DNA of 64,000 nt from Nymphaea colorata. Lineage: Eukaryota; Streptophyta; Magnoliopsida; Nymphaeales; Nymphaeaceae. Below the pieces are notes generated by a model. The model saw nothing but the letters and a program-made list of their open reading frames with translations. It searched no databases and was not told the origin of the DNA. The stretch lies in assembly GCF_008831285.2 (NCBI RefSeq), contig NC_045139.1:374501-438500 (forward strand). Direction: 5' to 3'. Position numbers and translations under genes: made by a program. Positions 33,252-48,472 of this stretch are shown in pieces; the first letter of the stretch is position 1, and each line of letters begins with the position of its first letter.

Positions 33252-35679
33252 ATGAGGTTCAATGGTGAGTCTCTGCCATCTGCCGCAGTCATTCTATCTA
33301 CAGCTGCTTCAATCACAGCATCGCTTATGATGATGAAAACGATCGTAAATGATTTGATCCCGGAGGATATGTACGATTACGTGGCTGTTAAATTTCGAGG
33401 CCTGTTCTTGCGCCTGTCCAATCACTTCTCCATCGTCATCAAGGAGTTTGACGGCCTGAACGCCAATCAGATGTTCGAAGCGACGGACAAGTACCTGAGC
33501 CTAATTAATTCATCTTCTGTACGTAGGCTATGCGTCCACAAGGAAGAGCAAGAGAAGCTAATGGCAATTAGTATTGATAAGGGTGAAGAAGTCGTGGATA
33601 CTTTCAATGGCGCACAATTCACATGGATTCTGATTTCTGAAAAAAATAAGGCATTGGATCCTAACCATGGAACGGGCGCCATCAGGAACTTTGACAGCCG
33701 ACATTTTGAGCTGAGTTTCCACAAGAAGCACAAGGAATTGGCTTTAAATTCTTACTTGCCTTACGTGTTAGAGCGCGCCCAAGAAACAAAGCAGAAAGGA
33801 AGAGCACCAAAGATCTATTCAATAGACAACTTGTATGGTGAGCTTAGCGACGTGTGGGGATCGATTTACTTGGATCATCCAGCGACTTTCGAGACGTTGG
33901 CAATGGATGAGGTGATGAAGAAGGAGATCATGGATGACTTGAAAATATTTGTACAGAGAAAGGATTTCTACCGGAGAGTGGGAAAGGCCTGGAAGCGAGG
34001 GTAAGCTGATCCACTTTTATTTTGCACATTCCCACCTGCTTGTGTTATCATAGCTTATCAACCAATCCTCCGTTTCTGAATTTCCTTGACGCTTGCAAGT
34101 TGCAACGTGGGAAAGAGAAATCTGTTTTTGTTAAAAATTGATATAATTTGATAATATCCCAAACCTCCCAAAAAGAGTTCTGCATATCTGCATGGGTGGA
34201 TAAGTTAAATTGAACCTTGTCTATTTGGGAGTGTCACTTGCCATTGAACTGAAGCAAAGCTGGAGGCTTCTTCTGCCAGCAAGAAAGATTTACGCCCATA
34301 AATCGATGTCTTACTGATTATTGGTAGTTTTCCTTCATTATCAAATAACATAATGTGATAATCTTCTGCTATTAGGGTGCTAATATTTTAACTCACGAAA
34401 CATAAAAATGAACAGAGGTCATAGGAAAAATGAACTTTAGCATGGAATTGCCATCACTTCTCCAGGTCAATTGTCTAGTGGTAGATGAATAACCATGGAG
34501 GTTCATGAGATGAGTCAATTTTAAAATTCCAGTTTGGGTATCACCAAATTTTCAGTGGAAAGTGATAAGTACCAGATGAACTGGCAATTTTTTACATAAT
34601 TTCTCGTATTTAAAACAGATTCGACAGAAGTTGGAAATTGTTTTTCTGTCACCATTTCAACGAAGGAGGGGGTGGAAAAACGAAAAAAAGTTGTTTCCAT
34701 ACATCAACTTTCTTAATTCAATGTGATTTACAGCTGCTTGGCATTTTTTGACTGCGTCTGCCTTATTAAACCTTCATTTCTATTGTCCATTGAAGAAAAC
34801 CCTTTTTTACTAGTTGAAACTAGTTTACCTGCTATTGGCATTTATTTGCTTTCACGTACCACTTTCTGGGGTTCAAGATAAGCAACGATGTCAGTTTCAG
34901 CAATCAAATCGAATACTTTATTTGCATTGGTGTTCACTGGTAAGGCCATTACTAAACTCTTACTTGTCAAACTTTTCTATAGGTATCTTCTCTATGGTCC
35001 TCCAGGGACAGGGAAATCTAGCTTAATTGCGGCGATGGCAAACTTCCTAAATTTCGATGTATATGACCTTCAGCTCACGGAGGTTGAGTCTAACAATGAC
35101 CTCAGGCGGGTCCTGCTTGCAACTGGAAACCGATCTATCCTCGTCGTTGAAGACATCGACTGTTCTGGATTGAAGGACCGCTCCAGCTCAACGGACGATG
35201 GTAGAAAAAAGACGAGGATCACCCTTTCTGGTGTCCTCAACATTGTGGATGGTCTTTGGTCCAGTGTTGGAAACGAACGTATAATTGTCTTCACAACTAA
35301 TCACAAGGATCGATTAGACCCGGCATTGCTACGGCCAGGTCGAATGGATATGCATGTGCACATGAACTACTGCAGTTTTTCAGCGTTCAAGGTCTTGGTC
35401 TTCAATTACCTTCAGATTGATTACCATCCTTTATTCGAAAGAATAAGGACACTGATAGATGAAGTGGAGATAACCCCAGCAGAAGTTGCAGAAGTTTTAA
35501 TGAGAAATAAAGAGACTACGTGTGCAATTGAAGATGCAATCCAAGCAATGGAAAAAAAGAAGGAACTACAAGAAAAGCAGGAAGACAATGGTGAGGAAGA
35601 TGTAGAAGGCAGAGAAGAGGATGACAATGGTGAGGAAGAATTCGAAGAACATGGTGAGGAAAATTTTGAAGAGGTTTGA
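33252..35679 (+). CDS. AAA-ATPase of the AATP1/BCS1-like plant family, 481 aa
   Basis: A membrane-anchored AAA-ATPase whose relatives act at mitochondria or ER in stress responses. The substrate is unknown. Exons 33252-34000 and 34983-35679 join through a 982-bp phase-2 intron exactly where the family reads WKRGYLLYGPPGTGKSS. Residues 9-33 form a hydrophobic N-terminal segment, followed by the AAA-associated domain (about 35-150). The ATPase core starts near 240: Walker A GPPGTGKSS (255-263), Walker B ILVVEDIDCS (302-311), sensor 1 VFTTNHKDRLDPALL (352-366) and the arginine finger region RPGRMD. Residues 440-481 are a Glu/Asp-rich tail. The frame is open upstream to 33192, but the first ATG is at 33252. 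All catalytic motifs are intact. Many relatives lack introns, so this intron is a point to check. Confidence 0.93.
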
Positions 35680-36966
35680 AGTAGGACAAGCCAACCTACT
35701 TAAAGCATATCTATATTTTCCCTCAGGGCCCGCCCGTTTGATGGGCCGGAAATCCACTATTCACCGAGAAAAAAATTTCAAATTTGATGGTAAAAGGGTC
35801 GTTGTACTGTCAACGATTTTTACAGTACATAATGTCATGTGTATTTCAACTTTCAACAGTTCAAAAATAGCAAGAAGCATGAAAATGTATGATAAAGATA
35901 AATTTGTTTCAGAATCTCATGTACAAAATCATGTAGATGGAAGGCAATGACATTAATCTTATGGCTATATTCCACATTATAAACCGACTTCAGAGCCTCT
36001 GAATACCAAAGAATTTACGCACAACCAAACCAGTAACTACTCTCACACCTTAAGGCTTCGTGATAACACAAAACAGCTGCATCTATCAAAGCAATCTTCT
36101 AGCCTCCCGAAACTGACCAAAAACTTATTCGCAAGGTTTTGTATTTCATGCCTAGACAAATAGATAAAGCAGAACATAATCAATCTGCAATTACAAGCAC
36201 CCTTCCCTTTCAGGCTGCAGTGACCCTGGTCACTGGTTTTTACTTCATCCGTTTGAAGGATATCTTCTGCAGCTAACAGACAAAAAACTGACTAAGCCTA
36301 TCATGAAAGACTTTGAGCAAAAATGGAAGAATTCATGCTTGGGATAACAAGCGAAAGTGAAAAAAAAATGTCGGACATAGATCCTTGGTAAAAATTTAGG
36401 CCTTTCTGTCCCAGCAAAAATTCTGTTCGTCTAATGATCATAAGAGCAACTTAAATATCACCAAGTTGCTGGGAAATCAACAGTTCCCTTGCTATAAGAT
36501 CAAAAGGTGGCTGTACACACAGGTCAGGTGGAGGAGTTAAGGATTTTACAAACCAGAAGCCAATTTGTAGAGTCAAGGATGGGATTTCCACCAACTAACT
36601 AGACATAAACATTAAAAAATAAAAAACCTTCCCAGGAATGTAAATGTTTGGAATGGAATGAGTAACTGAGATGATGAAATGTACAAGCCGTTTCAACTTT
36701 CAAGAATGTAAATGTTTGGAATAGCATGAGTAACTTGGGTGATGAAATGTACAAGTCGTTTCAATGAGTTACCAAAACAACCCGAATGTCAACAAGAATG
36801 GCAATAACTCCTATTAAACTTCTGTTCCCATAGTCTTTGATATTCTGGTTAGGATTACAATGCCTCCTTAGGGAAAACAAGGAGAGACCCTCAGTATGAA
36901 CCCAATGACTGCTCAGATGAAAATGAGCTGGGAAAAGATGCAACCCTACGGGCTTTGGAATTTTCT
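35680..36966. other. Convergent intergenic region between the AATP1-like gene and SRP19
   Basis: The two flanking genes face each other, so this 1.3 kb should hold both 3' UTRs. A 68-bp tandem duplication (36636-36771) lies close to the SRP19 end. A short CCCGTTTGATGGGCC block near 35726-35745 resembles the end of a small DNA element also seen near 40.0 kb. No further gene. Confidence 0.6.
36636..36771. repeat. 68-bp tandem duplication near the SRP19 3' end
   Basis: GAATGTAAATGTTTGGAAT starts at 36636 and again at 36704. The two 68-bp units differ at several positions, for example GAGATGATG versus GGGTGATG. They probably lie in the 3' UTR or just beyond it. Confidence 0.85.
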
Positions 36967-39258
36967 CTATTTCTTCTTCTTGCCACCCTTGCTGGGCTTA
37001 GAAGATGCTGCAGCCGTACTTGCTGCTGGTTCCTGCTTCTTGCTCCTTCCAGGATGTCTAGGGACTAACTCAGCCACTTGAAGCATTAATTGTTTCCCTG
37101 AAATGACAATCAAGTCCATCATTCCACAAATATAGCACATCCAATAAAATCAAAGCATACCCTCTTTAAGCTTTTTGCTGCCACGATATGCTATAGACAT
37201 CCTCATGGCAAGACAAGATGTAAAGCATATAGTATTATCAGAAAAAATTATTTTAATTTCTAGTAATAACTCTTCACTATCGTTAACCGACTCTAGCAGC
37301 CACATATGAAGCTACTTCTAGAAACTGTTGGTTACCTGGTGTCACGGAACCCATATTATCAATATCTCTCTATATGGGAGCATGTCGGCTGATATGTATG
37401 GTATTGTTCAGCAAGACAGATCCAGATTTTTATTTTTTCATTTATAAAATCAATTTAAATATTTTGAATTATCTTTAAAAATCAGAAAACCTAAAAATAC
37501 AGCAATACGGCTGATAAATTGTATCCATGAGGTAACTCATACAGTGGCTGTACTGAAGATAAGTCACCTGGTTTTTCTAGCTATGGATTCAAAGATAGTA
37601 AACATCCAGAGTCCAGAGATGACTTTTCTTGATGCTCCACGCTGACTGCTATGTCATATCCCATTTGTGAATTCCTTGTAGGGGAAAAAACTCATATAAA
37701 TTGCTGTATAGCATACCCACAGCCATATCCATCTGACAGTGAGAAGATTAGATTACTCCAATAAGGATGTTTCTTAGTCTGGTCCCAATATGACACATAT
37801 AGTCTCCCAAGATCCTGCTGATCCTGTTGCTAAACAACACAAATGCTCTACCTGCTAAAAATGCATAATCCAGTAGATTTTTTTTGCTAAATAAATCAAA
37901 GTGGTAATCCAATCTTTGGTTCTATTCCAAAGGCGTTTCTGTACTAGCTATAGGTGAAAAAACTTCATAAGATAGCAATACCCTGGAAAACTATAAGCAT
38001 AAGTTGTGTTCGCTTGCATAAGAGAATAAGTGAAGCATAGCGACCAAAATATACGAATCAGGAAATATGCATAATTACTAGTAGAACACGAAAACTGTTT
38101 AGATACAGGGAGAAAAGACAAAGACATGAAAAGATCAACTACATGCTTTGATATCACCAGGAAAACAAAGCTTTTGGGAGCTGTAATTTCAGCGTATAAA
38201 TGTATATAATTTACCAAAACTAGAACACGTGAATCATGATATGAACACTTCAAACTCATGCAAATGTCGAAGTTTGAAAAATTGCCTAAGAATCCCAAAG
38301 TATGTGTAACTGCATTTCGATTATTCCAAAAGTTTAGGTGCCAGATTTGAACGCATACTTTCATGGAGCAGCAATAACTAACTCCAACACACTTAGAGGC
38401 TTTTCTGTAATCAACCAACAGACAAACCCATATGAATCAGCAATCATATTAGACCAAATGCATGGGAAACATGTGGATTACTTTTCTAACAGGATCACGT
38501 GTGCACAATGGTATGTTTCTGTAAACGGGCATGAACGAGAACTATACTTTCAATCAAGCATCAAATAGCTAATCTCAGCAGCATGCCCATCATTCATTTT
38601 TTGAAGAAAAAAAACATCAGCAGACTAGTAAAACATCATTATTTTTTCTGCCTGTTCCTGCGCTTTACCATAACACAATATCACAATGACAATCTCCTTT
38701 AACAGTTCAAGAAATGACAATGCCGAATTAATTGGTCGTGTCTGACGGACAAGGCATCATGACTTGTAGCTTATAACTGGAACAGCCAATTTAACACGAC
38801 AGGAAGCCCAGGAAGATGCTTACTTGAACATATTTCAGGATTATAGAAAGAACCATCTTCCTTCTTCAGTGAAACCCTCACCCTCCCCACCTGCATGAAA
38901 TCGCGTGGATATGCCTTGTCCACCTGCAACAATTACTTTGGCGTCATTTTTTCATATGTGATGTATGGGCATGTCATAAATATAAAAAGAAACATATTTG
39001 AAGTTTTGAACAACAACATCAGTGAAGTATATGAACACTAGTATGAGATGAACATCTTGTAACAGATCAGGCAATGACCTCAAAAACACAAGGAACCTTG
39101 AGGTGGGCACAACAATCTACGATCTCCGCGCAAGTCGGGTTCTCGCACGCTTTGCTAGTACAAATCCGGCGTCCCTCTGCTAACGTTTTCTTCGAATTCA
39201 TGTAAACGGGATAGAGAATGATCCATCGCTTTGTATTCGGGGGCGCTACTGCCATCAT
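36967..39258 (-). CDS. SRP19: Signal recognition particle 19 kDa protein (SRP19), 136 aa
   Basis: SRP19 binds the 7S RNA of the signal recognition particle and prepares it for SRP54, so secretory proteins can be targeted to the ER. Exons on the minus strand: 39258-39079, 38923-38824, 37097-36967, joined in phases 0 and 1. Residues 10-60 (KRWIILYPVYMNSKKTLAEG, then RRICTSKACENPT) and 61-94 (VDKAYPRDFMQVGRVRVSLK) match the RNA-binding fold. Exon 3 gives KQLMLQVAELVPRHPGRSKK, a Pro/Ala/Ser linker and a terminal GGKKKK. Length is slightly below the usual 145 or so. A leader intron is likely: donor CAG|GTAAAA at 39741/39740 and acceptor TTTTTTTACAG|GAAGC at 39273/39272. Intron 2 (37098-38823) is long and without features. 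Confidence 0.94.
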
Positions 39259-39272
39259 CGATCTAAAGCTTC

Positions 39273-39740
39273 CTGTAAAAAAATGGTCCAGAAGGAGACA
39301 GATAACAACATAAGGAAAATGGAAAAAGTCAAAATGGAGCCAGAAGAAGCAAGAAAGATGAAGATGACAGATTCACTAAAGGCGAACAAAAAAAATTACA
39401 TGTTTGCACCGTTGATTAATTCTCAAACCAAGATTTTCAAGACCTTCAGGAAAAGTCGGTCAATGGGTGCGAAAGGATTTGTCCATCAAACACAAAAAGG
39501 AAAACAATTTTAGCCTAGTGATCTGAATCCACGGTCCGATGGCAACAACACCTCTAGTGAAATTACATCGAAGACTTGTATGCATTCACAAACCTGCGGT
39601 TCATATAACAATAAACAAGAGAAAAGCCGAGGAATCTACCCCTACAAAGCTAAGGTTTCCACTATCAACATGAACCAACGGAGCAAGTTTCTTCCTTCTG
39701 CCCAACAAGAGAGAGAGAGAGAGAGAGAGAGACGTTTTAC
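39273..39740 (-). other. Putative 5' UTR intron of SRP19
   Basis: On the minus strand, TTCCTCAG|GTAAAACG (donor at 39740) and a strong acceptor TTTTTTTACAG (39273) bracket 468 bp. A (CT)n tract (GA on the plus strand, 39711-39731) begins just inside the donor. The leader exon upstream is C/T-rich. A splice 14 bases before the ATG is common in plant genes, but there is no transcript evidence here. Confidence 0.5.
39711..39731. repeat. (GA)n microsatellite
   Basis: About ten GA units, next to the putative SRP19 leader donor. Confidence 0.88.
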
Positions 39741-39952
39741 CTGAGGAAGACGGAGAGGCGAGGAATGCAGGGGCCGAAGAGGAGGAGACTCGGGCAGATG
39801 AACAGAGGAAGCAGGCGAAGGCTTGCGCGAAGAACTTGGATTTTTTCCTATTGGGGACTTGCACGGCAGAAAAGATAATCCATGGGAAAAAGTCGGACCC
39901 GACTTGTCCCATCCCATTTTTTCCTGATCCACTCTCTGGAGGACAAATTCAG

Positions 39953-40017
39953 GCGTGTTTGATAAGCTGGGGAAAAATTAATCACAGACTTTTCCCCATG
40001 CCCATCAAACGGCCCCT
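39953..40017. mobile_element. Short foldback (MITE-like end pair)
   Basis: GTGTTTGATAAGCTGGGGAAAA and, about 14 bases later, TTTTCCCCATGCCCATCAAAC form inverted arms of about 20 bases with a few mismatches. The GTTTGATRRGC ends resemble tips of small plant DNA elements, and a related word is at about 35730. Confidence 0.4.
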
Positions 40018-40217
40018 AATCTTATTGCGACGGTTTAAACCAGTGCAACCAGTTCTGCCTCCAACATGGCTTATCCATTCTCATGTGATATAATCAAATC
40101 AGATCCAAGAGCTCCAATAGACTGGCAAGTAGACTAACATTTCAGCCGAAATGGTAAAGTTCCGATTCTAGGACTCATGCCAAGTTACACTGAAGATCTC
40201 TAATTTATTTGTCTAAG

Positions 40218-40609
40218 AGATCTTCGGGTCTTAGACTCTTAAGATTTCGGAACCTTGATTTCTGATAAGGATCCAAATCCTTTGTCTAAGAGATGCATGC
40301 AGTTTGTGATTTTTTATTCTCCAAAACCCTAATATAAGTTGAAATAGGAATCCAACACTATATACATTGGTTTGACGTATCCAAATCTCATGAGAAAGAA
40401 CCAGACATTTAATAAATATTGGATTACTGCTAAAAGAACATGATGAAGCTAATTCATGAGACTTTATAAACTATGAGGGTGTTCAGTTAGGTTGGATCTA
40501 AGATCCAAGATTTTTTGAGATATTGGGGTCTTAGATTCAAAGAGTTCAGATCCTTGATTTCTGATCATGATCTAAATCCTTTGTCTAAGAGATGCATGCA
40601 GTTAGTAAT
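40218..40609 (+). repeat. Dispersed direct repeat, about 90 bp, offset 299 bp
   Basis: CCTTGATTTCTGAT is followed by the words CAAATCCTTTGTCTAAGAG and ATGCATGCAGTT at 40253-40303. It occurs again at 40552-40602 with a few changes, and both copies are preceded by GGTCTTAGA. The intervening DNA is not obviously related. This may be the two ends of a small element or a partial duplication. Confidence 0.7.
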
Positions 40610-41609
40610 TTTTGCATCGTGTAACATGTACGGTTCCAAGTTAGATCCCCCTCTCCTCCCCTCAAGATTTGAGGGATATTGAAAACCTTTAAATCTACAA
40701 TTTGTTTAAAACCATGAATTCAGGAATGCCCCACCAAGCAAAGTCAGTTCTAAGATCCACCTATTTTACTTCAATATGTTAGAATGATTCCTAGATGTCA
40801 ATTCCAAGCTGCGAATAATTTATGGTTCACTTTTCCGAAAAAAAGTTCTCCTTATGTCTCACCACATTGTGCAAACATCGTCCAATGAAGAGTCTTCGTG
40901 GATGCTTGAGAAAAAGAAAATAGGAAAAGAACGTCCGATGCATATTCACATCTGTGTATTCTCATCATGTAAGCATTCATCCGTTTCACGCCTGGACATT
41001 CAAAAGGAAGGCAGGATTGATGGATCAAGCCATCACCAAATGATTGAAGTGGTTTTAGAACTAAGGAAAGGGGATAAATCTGCAGACCAAATTAAGAAAG
41101 TAATCTACGAAGGCCATCAAAGATTTTCGAAGTATATTAGAATTCAAAAGAGCTGTACCATTGAGAGCTCCCGAGTTTCTAAGCTTTGTTCATAGGAAAA
41201 ACATGTGAACAAACTTCAATCCTTTCAGTTAACAAATAGCATAAGCGCCAACGGCTAAAACTGCTAGGAACTCTTGCCACTCAACCAAAGGTTGAAATGT
41301 GGATACAACTTAAGTAACTGACCTCCAACATCTGTCAGCAAAGTAAACTTAAGAAACACAAACTCTAAAAAACCAATGGAAATATTATAAGCTTTTTTCT
41401 CTCGCAGAAAAGCACTCCAAACGATCTAAAAACATGATCCGACTGCCATCGCTTGGTATATATCTCACTTTGCATCGCCGATTACCCTACAGCAAAACCT
41501 TATCCAGAAAGAAAGGTTCGTTATTGGTGTGAAACCTGTCTTACTATAAAAATGAAGACATCAACTCATTTGAAGGATTGAACAGGAACGTTCTTCTGTC
41601 AAGCCTGTT

Positions 41610-45752
<4,143 letters not shown>

Positions 45753-46728
45753 GATGGTCGAAAAGCTCAGGAAACGTGTTTGCCTTACAAAATTATTGCA
45801 GGTTATGGAAGATGCAGAAGTCACAACTCTATTTGTTGACGAGAAAAGAAACCTGAAACAACATTATAAATTTTCAACTGTTTAGACAACAGGGGATGAG
45901 CATTTTTCAGGAAGACTGGTGGGTTGATAGTTTGGTGCTTCAAGACACCTCCAACTTTATGCTTCAGGACTCCATTTCGATGTACGACTCTCCAATCCGA
46001 AGTCAAAATCTCAAAGAAACTATATGAAGAAAAAATAAATAAAATAAACAAATAAATAATGAGTAGTTAACATTGTGTAATTGAAGTAGGGGTCTTCTAA
46101 TTTTACCATATAATATAATACCAGTACACTTGCAGACCTTCTTTTGCAATAAGAAGAAAGAGAAGGCCTCTCGAAACATCGTTTAAGGCTTCAAATTATG
46201 AATATGATTTTTTCTTATTCAGACGGTGTTTTATGAGTCGAAGGAAAAAATATAGATACAGACTTTGTGTCAGAACTCAGAAAACAGCTTCGCTGATCGT
46301 CCAAAACCGAGGCTGATAGACAAGGAGCCACATTCCTCGAAACAGAAGCAAGGCTATCTCGTTTGCGATTGAGAAAAATCACACGTTACAGCCGTCAAGA
46401 TAAACAAATGGCGACCAAAACAACTGTACCAACTCACAGGGGGAAAAAGAAAGATCCACCTGCAGTCTTCTTACCGAGCCTTCCAAAAGCCAAAATCTAC
46501 AAAATGAGGCATCCCAACAATGCCTTCATAAAAGAAACGTCCTACATAAACAACGTCATTCAGAATGACAAACCCAGAAATACTTCCACCAAATACAACA
46601 AACCATCAAACAAAAGAAAAAACTAATAATAACCCACAGAGAACCATCTTATTTCCCCTCAAAAATGACAAAAAAAAAATCAATCATACAACATACACCC
46701 CCACCCCCACCCCCTCCTCCCACAAACA

Positions 46729-46764
<36 letters not shown>

Positions 46765-46950
46765 ACCTGAGCATAGACACCAGTTAATTGCAGAAAACAT
46801 CTTAAGTGGCTTTCAGTCTCCCGGCTTCCATACAACATAAGAAACCACCCATGGAAACAGAAACTCCCCGCTCCCACCACTGTCAATGCGAAGTCCTGGG
46901 GCCTTCTTCCCCCTTCCTCCCCACTCCCCTGATATATAGCCCTCCCTCCC
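45753..46950 (-). promoter_or_regulatory. Upstream/leader region of DHFR-TS
   Basis: The frame in front of the DHFR-TS ATG stays open to an acceptor-like TTGTTTCAG|G (45852) and encodes VTSASSITCNNFVRQTRFL, then SFSTI. Further upstream on the minus strand a TATATATC box (46932-46939) is followed by purine-rich sequence and a CA/GA microsatellite. This would suit a distal promoter with a spliced leader, but no donor is clear. The region is otherwise without recognisable genes. Confidence 0.35.
46684..46764. repeat. Compound C-rich / (CA)n / (GA)n microsatellite
   Basis: ACACCCCCACCCCC-type sequence runs into about nine CA units and then about nine GA units. Frames crossing it on both strands are repeat artefacts. 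Confidence 0.88.
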
Positions 46951-48437
46951 TCTCTCTCTCTATGCTCTCTGCACTTACATGGTCGTATGGGGTCATTAGG
47001 GGGGGCAAGTCAAGGGTCAAGCGACCCAAAGAGAGGCCATTCCATCCGCTTCTTGGCAGTGTCAACGGACCGGGAACGGGTCTTACAGTTACAGTATAAG
47101 ATCCCTCTCTTCACTCCTGCGCTTTGTTGAGTTGGACCAGCAAAGAAGTAACAAGATCCGTTTGATCTTGATCATATTAGGTGTTGCCAATGGAGAAAGG
47201 GTAGGCAAAGACAGGTTCCGGCAGGGTTGAAGTGCGGCACCAAAAGCAAGGCTGCACTGTCTTTCACTAGGTCCATGCATCTTCGCAGTAGGCTGCAATC
47301 TTGTCGTCCTAAAGGACAGAGTTGAGGGTCTTCTTAAAGTTGACACATCTCCAGTCTAATATTCTATTTAGTCTACTCATGCCTATTAAGACATTACTGG
47401 GAGTAAAAAGGCCAAGATTGGTTTTGGTAGAAGGAACGAACATGTGAGTAGCACCAAGTTTGGTTTGCTATCTCAGGTATGAACCACATGGCGTGCATCC
47501 TACAAGGTGCTTTCTAGTGATCAAGAGCAATCTAAATGTTTTCATGAGCCCAAGATTTGTTAATACAAACATCTTGAATTCATGACAATTGGAAACATTG
47601 GAAAATTCAAGAACCAAGGGAAAAAATAACAACATTATCATACCAAGTTTGGCTCATTTGCAACTCTTAACCTATCAGTTTAGGACCTGATAGGTAACTT
47701 GGCTTAATTGGACCTGGGCTAAGACCTAGCACAATAGCTGGTAAAGGATCCCCTTGTGGTTGGTTTGGTCTTAGCATTTGGTGATGTAAGTTGCGGACCC
47801 ATCCAGCGAGCCCACTGGGTCACTGCGGACCGTGCCAAACCTACCTAAAACACCAAACCCAAACAACAAGCAAGTGAACCACACCCAATTCAAACTGGTC
47901 ATAGCTGAGAAGGGTTCGTTCTGTTTATCCAGTTATTATGAGAACTTGTATCTTCATCTAAAAAGACAATTCACAAGAAAACTTAGGACAACTAAGAAGC
48001 AGTTTGTTGGATTTCTGCAGGGGAAATCCCACCTCCTTTAGAAGTAGATGATCGATTAGGTGAGAAGTTCATCAAGGATCCCTGGTGGCCCACAGCCCTG
48101 AAATTTCCACTTGTCATTACGTCACTGATAGAGATTTCTAAGATGATGGTGACAACCGGCCCACCTTGGCCTTGGGACATGACCATTCTACCCTTTGAAA
48201 ATCTTGATCGTCAACTATAAATTTTTTGCTACCAAGGCTCTAAGAAGGCATTTGATAAGAAGAATATTATTTTGTTCATAGAATACATGTTTCAGAAGTT
48301 TAGTGGTTATGAATCCTGCTATAAGATTTTCAAACTAAAGGCAGAAGTTCTGCAATCGGTGTACAGACCTTTCTCCAAATACTTTCATTCAAGGAACTTT
48401 CTTAAGAAACAAAACTCTCTCTCTCTCTCTCACTTTT

Positions 48438-48472
<35 letters not shown>

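Larger units (their letters stand above)
39742..41609. other. Intergenic region between SRP19 and DHFR-TS
   Basis: The left part is the SRP19 leader and promoter. A foldback lies at about 39953-40017 and a pair of direct repeats at 40218-40310 and 40517-40609. A frame at 40854-41195 has no recognisable domain. The last few hundred bases before 41610 should be the DHFR-TS 3' UTR. Confidence 0.55.

Noticed and set aside
39601-39932. Two overlapping minus-strand frames upstream of SRP19
   Set aside because: They run through the probable SRP19 leader and a GA repeat, and have no domain.
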